From JBEBBU01 sp041158225 (lineage in GTDB: Bacteria > Pseudomonadota > Gammaproteobacteria > Methylococcales > Methylococcaceae), in the NCBI GenBank assembly GCA_041158225.1, contig JBEBBU010000186.1, positions 1 through 9,745 on the forward strand: a DNA stretch of 9,745 nt, given 5' to 3'. Positions within the stretch are counted from its first letter, which is position 1. Every line of letters begins with the position of its first letter. The notes below the pieces were generated by a model. That model was not told the origin of the DNA. It searched no databases and saw only the letters and a list, made by a program, of their open reading frames with translations. The translations under genes were made by a program, and so were the position numbers. Below, one piece after another: positions 1 through 6,379 of the stretch.

Positions 1-316
1 TGACCTGATAATCACCCTCATCAGTACCAGGACGGAATTTGACTTCCTTGACCTGAATCTGTTTCTGGTTCTTCTTGGCAGCATGAGCTTTCTTGTTCTG
101 CTCAAAACGGAACTTGCCGTAATCCATGATCCTGCAGACCGGTGGGTCTGAACCAGGAGAGATTTCAACAAGGTCGAGATCCTCGTCGAAGGCCATCTGT
201 CTGGCCTCACGTGTGGATACAATTCCGATCTGTTGTCCTTCCGCACCTATCAGTCTGACGGCGGGGGCCGTAATCTCTTCGTTGAGTCGCGGCTCTTTTC
301 TATCGTTGGCAGTGAT
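1..316 (-). CDS. infC: Translation initiation factor IF-3, 5' part (runs off left edge)
   Basis: This is the first 105 codons of IF-3, which binds the 30S subunit, checks the start codon and initiator tRNA, and prevents premature 50S joining. The N-terminal domain shows NEEI (residues 12-15), VRLIG (20-24), QQIGIVS (28-34), DLVEISP (48-54) and the very conserved PPVCRIMDYGKF (58-69). A basic linker follows, then KEVKFRP (90-96), where the C-terminal domain starts. No ATG, GTG or TTG codon lies in frame near the expected N-terminus, and an in-frame TAA stands two codons upstream. The start is therefore the ATC codon at 316-314, which has GGGAGG about 8 nt upstream (327-322). Non-canonical AUU/AUC starts are known for infC and underlie its autoregulation by IF-3. 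It lies 23 nt after the thrS stop, the usual thrS-infC order, so it is probably cotranscribed with thrS. The identification is firm; the start is well supported. Confidence 0.95.
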   Translation of the reverse strand, partial: MTANDRKEPRLNEEITAPAVRLIGAEGQQIGIVSTREARQMAFDEDLDLVEISPGSDPPVCRIMDYGKFRFEQNKKAHAAKKNQKQIQVKEVKFRPGTDEGDYQV

Positions 317-339
317 ACCTTAGTCCTCCCATATCATTA

Positions 340-2256
340 TTATTGGTGGGTCTGAAACCTTGATTCCTCACGGAAACGCTGCAGCAGTTGCTCAAGCGGG
401 AAAGCACCCAGATCAGTCCCGTTCTGCGCGCGAAGTGTTACCGTACGCATTTCCGCCTCCTTATCACCCAGAATGATCTGGTAAGGAATACGCTGCAGGG
501 AATGCTCCCGGATTTTAAATCCGATCTTCTCATTTCTCAAGTCCGAAACAGCCCGGAAACCATGATCATCAAGGAATTGCTGTATCTCATGCACATATCC
601 AGCCTGGCGATCCGTAATATTCATGATCACCGCCTGCACCGGCGCAAGCCAGAACGGGTAATGCCCGGCATAATGCTCGGTAAGAATCCCGATGAAACGC
701 TCCAGCGAACCAAAAATGGCCCTGTGCAGCATCACTGGCCTCAGCTTGTTGCCTTCAGGGCATACATAATTCAGGTCAAAACGTTCCGGCAGGTTCAGAT
801 CCACCTGCAGGGTACCGCACTGCCAGTCACGACCTACGGCATCACGCAGCACAAACTCAAGCTTGGGACCATAAAAAGCCCCCTCGCCTTCGTTGATGGT
901 ATAGGCCAGGCCAAGACCATCCAGGGTTTTGGCAAGCACAGATTCCAGCTGATCCCAGATGGCATCATCACCTATACGGTTTTCAGGACGCGTCGACAGT
1001 TTGATACTGACTTCGCTGAAACCAAAATCGCGGTAAATACCCAGCACCAGACTGACCACATCGCGTGATTCATCCTGCAACTGGTCAAGGGTACAGAAAA
1101 CATGGGCATCATCCTGGGTAAAATGCCGGACGCGCATCAGACCATGCAGGGCACCTGATGGCTCATAACGGTGTACCTTGCCAAATTCAGCCATGCGCAG
1201 AGGCAGATCGCGGTAACTCTTGAGACCATGCCTGTACAGCACCACGCCACCCGGACAATTCATCGGCTTGAGCGCGAATACCCGCTCATCTTCCGTCTGC
1301 GTGGTGAACATATGGTCGCGGAAGTTATGCCAATGTCCAGAGGTCTCCCAGAGTGAACGATCCATGACATCCGGGGTATTGACCTCGACATAACCAGCCT
1401 TCTTCTGGGCATGACGCAGATAGCCGATAAGCGTCTGGAATAGGGTCCAGCCTTTGGGATGCCAGAATACCGAACCGGGGGCCTCTTCCTGAAAGTGGAA
1501 CAGATCCATTTCACGCCCCAGACGGCGGTGATCTCTTTTTTCCGCCTCTTCCAGACGCTTCAGGTAGGCATCCAGATCCTCCTTCTTCAGCCAGGCGGTA
1601 CCGTAGATACGCTGCAACATGGCATTGCGTGCATCACCGCGCCAGTAGGCGCCGGCGATCTTCATCAGGCGGAAGGTTTTCAGCTTGCCGGTATCCGGCA
1701 CATGCGGCCCACGGCAGAGGTCGGTAAAATCCCCCTGGGTATAAAGCGATACAGGTTCGTCACCGGGAATGGAGCCAATAATTTCAGCCTTGTAGTGCTC
1801 GCCCTTCTCAGTGAAGAAACGCACGGCATCCTCTCGCGCCATGACGCTGCGACTGACAGGTGCAGCTGCCGCACAAAGCTCTTTCATGCGCACTTCTATG
1901 GCAGAGAGATCTTCAGGCGTGAAGGCGCGCTCATAGGCAAAGTCGTAATAGAACCCGTCATCAATGACCGGCCCGATGGTCACCTGCGCAGAGGGATACA
2001 GCTGCTTGACTGCCTGAGCGAGCAGATGCGCAGTAGAGTGCCTGACAATATCCAGCGCTTCTGCATCACGCGTCGTGATGATGGCAAGCTCCGCATCCGC
2101 TTCCAGCAGAAAGGAAAGATCAACCACCACGCCATTCACGCGCCCTGCAATAGCCGCTTTCGCAAGACCGGCACCGATGGATTCCGCCACCGCCAGGACT
2201 GTCAGGGCAGATTCAAATTCCCGACGGCTTCCATCGGGCAGCGTTATTACAGGCAT
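340..2256 (-). CDS. thrS: Threonyl-tRNA synthetase
   Basis: Cytoplasmic class II synthetase that charges tRNA-Thr with threonine. At 638 aa it is full length and nearly colinear with the E. coli enzyme. An N-terminal TGS domain (about residues 1-62) is followed by the editing domain with HSTAH (H73, H77) and CRGPH (C181, H185), the zinc-like cluster that removes mischarged serine. The catalytic core carries MNCPGG (C334), DDAHVF (H385) and MLHRAI (H511), the three ligands of the catalytic zinc, and class II motif 2 is seen around FGKVHRYEPSG (358-368). The C-terminal anticodon-binding domain begins near residue 535. The ATG start has a moderate ribosome site, GGTGGG, at 2267-2262, 5 nt upstream. 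infC follows directly downstream. A terminator-like hairpin lies immediately upstream of the ribosome site, so transcription into the gene must pass it. Nothing in the protein looks abnormal. Confidence 0.98.
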   Translation of the reverse strand: MPVITLPDGSRREFESALTVLAVAESIGAGLAKAAIAGRVNGVVVDLSFLLEADAELAIITTRDAEALDIVRHSTAHLLAQAVKQLYPSAQVTIGPVIDDGFYYDFAYERAFTPEDLSAIEVRMKELCAAAAPVSRSVMAREDAVRFFTEKGEHYKAEIIGSIPGDEPVSLYTQGDFTDLCRGPHVPDTGKLKTFRLMKIAGAYWRGDARNAMLQRIYGTAWLKKEDLDAYLKRLEEAEKRDHRRLGREMDLFHFQEEAPGSVFWHPKGWTLFQTLIGYLRHAQKKAGYVEVNTPDVMDRSLWETSGHWHNFRDHMFTTQTEDERVFALKPMNCPGGVVLYRHGLKSYRDLPLRMAEFGKVHRYEPSGALHGLMRVRHFTQDDAHVFCTLDQLQDESRDVVSLVLGIYRDFGFSEVSIKLSTRPENRIGDDAIWDQLESVLAKTLDGLGLAYTINEGEGAFYGPKLEFVLRDAVGRDWQCGTLQVDLNLPERFDLNYVCPEGNKLRPVMLHRAIFGSLERFIGILTEHYAGHYPFWLAPVQAVIMNITDRQAGYVHEIQQFLDDHGFRAVSDLRNEKIGFKIREHSLQRIPYQIILGDKEAEMRTVTLRAQNGTDLGAFPLEQLLQRFREESRFQTHQ

Positions 2257-2276
2257 TGCATCCCACCAAAATAAAA

Positions 2277-2298
2277 GGCACCGCCAGCAAGCAGTGCC
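2277..2298 (-). terminator. Terminator-like hairpin in the xoxJ-thrS gap (xoxJ terminator or thrS attenuator)
   Basis: Read on the minus strand, GGCACTGC and GCGGTGCC form an 8-bp stem with one G-U pair and a 6-nt loop (TTGCTG). The stem is followed at once by TTTTATTTT (2276-2268). This has the form of an intrinsic terminator. It starts 63 nt after the xoxJ stop and ends only about 10 nt before the thrS ribosome site, so there is no room for a complete thrS promoter after it. It may simply end xoxJ transcripts with partial read-through, or act as an attenuator in the thrS leader. Confidence 0.6.
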
Positions 2299-2315
2299 CG
2301 TTCATCGAATGGATC

Positions 2316-2344
2316 AGTATAACACTGACCGTCCTGCTTGACCA
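2316..2344 (-). promoter_or_regulatory. Candidate sigma-70 promoter for thrS-infC
   Basis: On the minus strand TGGTCA (2344-2339, 4 of 6 matches to TTGACA) and TATACT (2321-2316, 5 of 6 matches to TATAAT) are separated by exactly 17 bp. The predicted start would be near 2309, giving a leader of roughly 50 nt that contains the terminator-like hairpin. It lies in the gap between xoxJ and thrS, where a housekeeping promoter would be expected. It is recognised only by consensus match. Confidence 0.5.
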
Positions 2345-2361
2345 GCCACTCCAGGCTCTGC

Positions 2362-3207
2362 CTATTTTTTTGCAGCGGCATCAGCGTCACTGGAAAGTGG
2401 CAGCAACGGCACACCATGTTTTTCAAGAATACCGTTGATTTTAGCCTGGTTTTTCTGGATGAAGCCGTTCAGCATGGCTTTTCTGTCCTTGTCAGGGATG
2501 CGCACCCCCATGGACATGCTGTACTCAAAGGTCACACCCTCCTCTGACTTGACTGGCAGCATGGCCAGCTTTGGAGTCGTCTCGTGCCTGACCAGATAAG
2601 CGGCAATAGGCCCCCAGACAATCGCCATATTGATGCGTCCATCCCTGAACTCTTTCAGCAGCTGCTGCGCCGTATTGACCGAGGCATCCCCCCCCATGCT
2701 CTGGTAAGGCACCCCCTGCTCAATCAGGTCATGCCTGAGCATCCAGGTCGTTGCTGGCGATCCATCATACATGGCCATGCGGATGCCGACCCTTGCTTCC
2801 TTGGGCCAGGCAGCAAGCGCATCCAGCGAGGGAATGGCCGCCCAGTTTTTAGTCACATAAACCAGCGCATAGCTTGAGCGGTAATAGGCATCTGTTGTCG
2901 CCGTCATGTCCGAACGCGCAGGCACGCCCATGATGACATCACATTTGAACTCACCGGTATCCGGATCCTGCGCCTTGAGCGTACTCCGCACAAACCCCAT
3001 ACGCTGCGGAAACCAGGTATAACTCAGCTTCAGCCCCTGATCCTTTGCCAGCAGCTCGGCAATGGCATTCTCGTAACCTGTTCCTTTACGGTCAGAAAAG
3101 GGCGGGTTATTCGGGTCAGCGCAGACTTTCAGTTCCCCGGCGGCCAGCGCTTGACCCGCCAACAGACACTGCATCACCAACACCAGACCCAGATTATGCG
3201 ATCGCAT
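2362..3207 (-). CDS. xoxJ: XoxJ/MxaJ-type periplasmic substrate-binding-like protein, methanol dehydrogenase accessory
   Basis: This 281-aa protein belongs to the quinoprotein dehydrogenase-associated family of solute-binding (SBP_bac_3-like) proteins. MxaJ/XoxJ members are encoded beside methanol dehydrogenases and are thought to help the enzyme fold, assemble or activate rather than to import a solute. A signal peptide ends at about ALA22. The mature protein begins with LKVCADPNNPPFS (26-38), the typical opening of the fold, and has cysteines at 29 and 89 that could form a disulfide. The ATG at 3207 is preferred because GAGGAG lies 7 nt upstream; a TTG start at 3222 would put that ribosome site inside the coding region. 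The gene lies 104 nt after xoxF, behind a terminator, so it is likely expressed below xoxF or from its own promoter. No transporter permease or ATPase is nearby, which fits a non-transport role. Confidence 0.88.
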   Translation of the reverse strand: MRSHNLGLVLVMQCLLAGQALAAGELKVCADPNNPPFSDRKGTGYENAIAELLAKDQGLKLSYTWFPQRMGFVRSTLKAQDPDTGEFKCDVIMGVPARSDMTATTDAYYRSSYALVYVTKNWAAIPSLDALAAWPKEARVGIRMAMYDGSPATTWMLRHDLIEQGVPYQSMGGDASVNTAQQLLKEFRDGRINMAIVWGPIAAYLVRHETTPKLAMLPVKSEEGVTFEYSMSMGVRIPDKDRKAMLNGFIQKNQAKINGILEKHGVPLLPLSSDADAAAKK

Positions 3208-3237
3208 CTCGACTCTCCTCAATGGTGAATAACAAAA

Positions 3238-3266
3238 AACCCCGGACGGCAGAACCGTCCAGGGTT
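3238..3266 (-). terminator. Intrinsic terminator between xoxF and xoxJ
   Basis: The minus strand forms a 12-bp stem, AACCCTGGACGG with CCGTCCGGGGTT (one mismatch), around a 5-nt loop (TTCTG). A run of six T overlaps and follows the stem base (3239-3234). It starts 45 nt after the xoxF stop and ends about 30 nt before the xoxJ ATG. It should end most xoxF transcripts, and any xoxJ mRNA from the xoxF promoter must read through it. Confidence 0.9.
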
Positions 3267-3276
3267 TCTCTTGCCA

Positions 3277-3294
3277 CCCCTGATGGCTCAGGGG
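3277..3294 (-). other. Perfect 7-bp hairpin just after the xoxF stop
   Basis: CCCCTGA and TCAGGGG form a perfect 7-bp stem with a 4-nt loop, 17 nt after the xoxF stop codon. No T tract follows on the minus strand, so it is not itself an intrinsic terminator. Its position before the true terminator suggests a 3'-end structure that could slow exonuclease decay of the xoxF message. Confidence 0.55.
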
Positions 3295-3311
3295 ATTTAC
3301 CAGAACCGGGA

Positions 3312-5177
3312 TCAGTTCTTGGGCAGACCGAACACGGTGAACACGCCACCGAGCTTGGTGTGTGAGCTCAGGGCCTTGTAAGCACCTACAGCGCCCAGAC
3401 CTTCCGTATCACCTTCCAGACCAGCTGCCATACCTACGCCAGCCCAGCCGCCGATACCTGACAGCACACCGATGTACTGGTGACCGTTGTGGCTCCAGGT
3501 GTTGACGTTGCCGATCACACCGGATGGGGTCTTGAAGCGGTACAGCTCTTCACCCGTGTTGGCATCACGCACCTTCAGGTAGCCTTCAAGCGTACCGTAA
3601 ACAACCACGTCGCCTGCAGTGGCCAGCATGCCGCTCCACAGGGAGAAAGGCTCGTCAATCTGCCACTTGATGGTTCCGTTGGTAGGATCCCATGCAGTGA
3701 AGCTGCCCATGTGGTTGCTTTCTTCCTTGGCGCCGGTCTTGACATTGACCTTGGCTGGGAAGATGTTCAGGGTAGCACCGACATAAGGCTGACCAGCAGT
3801 GTACTCAACTTCGAAGGGCTCATAGTTCATACAGGTATGGTTGCCTGGGATGTAGATGAGCTTGGTCTTGGGAGAGTAAGCAACAGGTGGCTCGTTCTTG
3901 GCACCCATGGCAGAAGGACAGATGCCCTTGGTATCCACGTCCTGACCACCATGCTCGGTAGAATAGGATGGAGAGACCTGAGGACGACCGGTCTTGGCAT
4001 CAACATGGGTAGCCCAGTTGACAGCCTTGTCGAACTTCTCGGCTACCAGCAGTTCACCGGTCACGCGGTCGAGGGTATAACCAAAACCGTTACGGTCAAA
4101 GTGCGTCAGCAGCTTGTTATGGTGAGAACCGTCTTTGGCGGTCATGTCGAGATCGATCAGCGCCATTTCATTGATGCCGTCATAATCCCACTCGTCGTGA
4201 GGCGTCATCTGGTAAACCCACTTGGCTTCACCGGTGTCTGCATCACGGGCCCAGATGGTCATGGACCACTTGTTGTCGCCAGGACGCTGTACCGGATTCC
4301 AGGTGCTGGGGTTGCCAGAACCGTAGTAAACCAGATTGAGCTGTGGATCATAGCTGTACCAGCCCCAGGTGGTGCCGCCACCGATCTTCCACTGGTCACC
4401 CTTCCAGGTCTTCAGCGAGGAATCAGCACCGACAGGCGCCATCTTGCCATCCGTCCAAGTCATGGTGGTGTTGGGGTTCAGGCCGACTTCATTGTCAGGA
4501 CCCATGCTGTACTTCTTCCAGGCCAGGCTGCCGTCCTTGATGTTGTAGGCAGCGATCCAGCCACGTACACCAAACTCACCACCGGAGATACCGGTCAACA
4601 CCTTGTCTTTCACAACCAGAGGTGCGTTGGTGCTGGTCTGGCCCTGCTTGGGATCACCATTGGCGATTTTCCAGACGACCTTACCGGTCTTGGCATCCAG
4701 CGCTACCAGCGTGGCATCACCCTGAGACAGGAAAATCTTGCCATCACCATAAGCCAGACCACGGTTGACGACGTCACAGCACATGACAGAGATAACCTGA
4801 GACTGGTCAGTACCCTTGTCGGCAGCGTAGACATACTCCCAGATGACGCTCTGGGTGTCCTGATCCAGGGCATAAACCTTGTGGGGATAGCCGGAATGGA
4901 TGTAAATGACATCATTGACGACCAGAGGACCACCTTCGTGACCACGCAGGGCGCCGGTGGAGAATGTCCACAGTGGCTGCAGCTGCTTGGCAGTGCTGGT
5001 GTTGATCTCGGTCAGGGAACTGTAACGGGAGCCGAAGTAATCCCCACCCCACAGCGCAAAGTTCTTGCTGCTCTTGCTGAGGCTTTCCACTTCAGCATTG
5101 GCGAAGGAAATCCCGGGTGCTGCCAGCATGGAAGCAATGGAAGTGGCAATCAGCCAGCTCTTCACGGGGTTATTCAT
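3312..5177 (-). CDS. xoxF: Lanthanide-dependent PQQ methanol dehydrogenase XoxF
   Basis: Periplasmic quinoprotein that oxidises methanol (XoxF can go on toward formate) and passes electrons to a dedicated c-type cytochrome. The 621-aa preprotein has a signal peptide ending at about ANA28 and then the eight-bladed propeller with repeated W-type docking motifs. Visible active-site features are the adjacent cysteines C133-C134 (disulfide ring over PQQ), E201 in GGEFGVRG, W271, N289 in GSGNP, the catalytic D331, and D333 in WDYDG. The extra aspartate two residues after the catalytic one marks XoxF rather than calcium-dependent MxaF, which has alanine there. C420 and C449 match the second conserved disulfide. 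The ATG at 5177 is chosen because AGGAGGA (5190-5184) lies 6 nt upstream; the longer reading from 5195 would swallow it. Overall similarity suggests clade XoxF5, from general resemblance only. xoxJ follows; no cytochrome gene intervenes. Confidence 0.96.
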   Translation of the reverse strand: MNNPVKSWLIATSIASMLAAPGISFANAEVESLSKSSKNFALWGGDYFGSRYSSLTEINTSTAKQLQPLWTFSTGALRGHEGGPLVVNDVIYIHSGYPHKVYALDQDTQSVIWEYVYAADKGTDQSQVISVMCCDVVNRGLAYGDGKIFLSQGDATLVALDAKTGKVVWKIANGDPKQGQTSTNAPLVVKDKVLTGISGGEFGVRGWIAAYNIKDGSLAWKKYSMGPDNEVGLNPNTTMTWTDGKMAPVGADSSLKTWKGDQWKIGGGTTWGWYSYDPQLNLVYYGSGNPSTWNPVQRPGDNKWSMTIWARDADTGEAKWVYQMTPHDEWDYDGINEMALIDLDMTAKDGSHHNKLLTHFDRNGFGYTLDRVTGELLVAEKFDKAVNWATHVDAKTGRPQVSPSYSTEHGGQDVDTKGICPSAMGAKNEPPVAYSPKTKLIYIPGNHTCMNYEPFEVEYTAGQPYVGATLNIFPAKVNVKTGAKEESNHMGSFTAWDPTNGTIKWQIDEPFSLWSGMLATAGDVVVYGTLEGYLKVRDANTGEELYRFKTPSGVIGNVNTWSHNGHQYIGVLSGIGGWAGVGMAAGLEGDTEGLGAVGAYKALSSHTKLGGVFTVFGLPKN

Positions 5178-5442
5178 CTTTGATCCTCCTCGCATTCACT
5201 GCAGGCATGCAGGACACGATAATTGTTGGTTTCATGGATGGTAAAGTCTTTTGACGGCACCCTCACGCATAAGCCAAGCAGCTCGCACATGACTTGTATC
5301 CCTTGCCGGCCGTCTGGCGGTGTAAGTTGAAGGAAAATGTCCCAAATGTCAATATGAAACTGCCCTGCCTGCCGGCTACCTCGCGCCATCAGGCAAAGCC
5401 CTGTAAAATAGGCATCTGATGCGCTGACCCAGGGTAAAGTCC
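5178..5442. promoter_or_regulatory. Divergent control region between xoxF and the hydrolase/SoxYZ-like pair
   Basis: These 265 bp separate the oppositely transcribed xoxF and hydrolase genes and must hold both promoters, unless transcription enters from further away. I see no convincing -35/-10 pair for xoxF. For the plus strand, TAAAAT at 5404-5409 is a 5 of 6 match to a -10 element but lacks a good -35. Two direct copies of AAATGTC begin 9 bp apart (5335 and 5344), and a 6-bp inverted repeat TGCCTG/CAGGCA spans 5366-5395. A short inverted repeat CTGCA/TGCAG lies in the xoxF leader near 5199-5212. The minus-strand reading frame crossing this region has no recognisable product and is not called. 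Confidence 0.6.
5335..5350 (+). repeat. Short direct repeat AAATGTC x2 in the divergent control region
   Basis: AAATGTC occurs at 5335-5341 and again at 5344-5350, a 9-bp period, near the middle of the xoxF/hydrolase intergenic region. Direct repeats of this size can be binding sites for a transcription activator, but two 7-mers can also arise by chance. Confidence 0.35.
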
Positions 5443-6378
5443 ATGTCCATGTCCTACAGGTTTCAATCCGCACCACTTGCGCTCGCCCTGCTGCTATCGC
5501 CAACTACCAGTTTCAGTGAGTCTTTCGAACTCAAAGGCGTTGCCGATGGCGTTTATGCCCATCCCGGCAAAGTGGCTTTACCTGACAGCCTTAATCATAA
5601 TGAAATCGCCAACATAGGCTTCATCACAGGCAAACGCTGTGTCGCGGTCATTGACACCGGCGGCAATCCCGAGGAGGGACGGGCGCTCAGGCACGCGATC
5701 GAAAAACAGACCTCATTACCTGTGTGCTATGTCATCAATACCCATGTGCACGGAGACCATGTACTGGGCAACAGTGCCTTCAGGATGCCGGGAGTGCATT
5801 TTGTGGGGCATTACCGCCTGCCGGAAAATCTGGCAGCCCGTGCGCAGCACGACAGGGACAGGGCAGCCAGGGACTGGGAGGTGCAACTCCAGCCGGAAGA
5901 TTTCGTACTGCCTGACATGCTGGTACAGCAGACCCTGACACTTGATCTCGGCGAAAGGACGCTACAGGTGCAGGCCTGGCCAACCGCCCATACCTCAACC
6001 GACATTACCATTCTTGATACGCAAACATCGACCCTGTGGCTGGGAGACCTGCTGTTCATGGATCATCTGCCCGTCGTGGACGGCAATCTTGGTGGCTGGC
6101 TGCAGACACTCAGCGAACTGGGAAAAATCCAGGCAGTACGGGCCATTCCTGGCCATGGCCCGGTCAGCGCTCCCTGGCCGCAGGCCATGGATAGCGAACT
6201 GCATTATCTGCATGGACTGAAACAGTCTGTCAGGCACGCCCTTGACCGCAATGCCACGCTGGAAACGGCCATGGATACTGCCGGTCAGGATCTCAGGGAT
6301 CACTGGCAACTTTTTGACCAGTATCACAAACGCAATGTGGCGGCAGCATTTGCCGCGATGGAATGGGAGGATAACTAG
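5443..6378 (+). CDS. Periplasmic metallo-beta-lactamase-fold hydrolase, quinoprotein relay / SoxH-like type
   Basis: This is a 311-aa exported zinc hydrolase of the metallo-beta-lactamase superfamily. An N-terminal signal peptide (residues 1 to about 25) precedes the fold. The metal site is complete: THVHGDH (H101, H103, D105, H106), H183 in AHTSTD, D202 in GDLLF and H238 in PGHGP. Family members include glyoxalase II and the SoxH-like proteins that accompany SoxYZ carriers. The pairing with a SoxYZ-like carrier beside a quinoprotein dehydrogenase matches what protein-family databases call a quinoprotein relay system zinc metallohydrolase. The substrate is not established; cleavage of a thioester on the carrier cysteine is a reasonable inference. 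AGGG (5431-5434) supports the first of two ATGs (5443 and 5449) in a small ATGTCC duplication. The carrier gene starts 1 nt after the stop, so the two are surely cotranscribed. Confidence 0.85.
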   Translation: MSMSYRFQSAPLALALLLSPTTSFSESFELKGVADGVYAHPGKVALPDSLNHNEIANIGFITGKRCVAVIDTGGNPEEGRALRHAIEKQTSLPVCYVINTHVHGDHVLGNSAFRMPGVHFVGHYRLPENLAARAQHDRDRAARDWEVQLQPEDFVLPDMLVQQTLTLDLGERTLQVQAWPTAHTSTDITILDTQTSTLWLGDLLFMDHLPVVDGNLGGWLQTLSELGKIQAVRAIPGHGPVSAPWPQAMDSELHYLHGLKQSVRHALDRNATLETAMDTAGQDLRDHWQLFDQYHKRNVAAAFAAMEWEDN

Positions 6379-6379
6379 G

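Noticed and set aside
126..323. A 65-codon plus-strand frame at the left edge
   Set aside because: Antisense to infC, whose IF-3 sequence on the minus strand is clear.
1459..2274. Open frames on the plus strand opposite thrS (also 388-1068)
   Set aside because: Antisense shadows of the conserved thrS gene, with low-complexity basic translations and no domain.
2212..2304. A possible thrS leader peptide from ATG at 2304 on the minus strand, about 30 codons, running into thrS
   Set aside because: No ribosome site precedes it and it contains no threonine codons, so it does not look like an amino-acid attenuator peptide.
3480..5183. A 567-codon open frame on the plus strand, opposite xoxF
   Set aside because: It is antisense to a highly codon-biased gene, which removes stop codons from the opposite frame. 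Its translation has no recognisable domain, and xoxF on the other strand is unambiguous.
5174..5503. A 109-codon minus-strand frame across the xoxF/hydrolase intergenic region
   Set aside because: It overlaps the starts of both neighbouring genes and would cover their control signals. No ribosome site or recognisable product.
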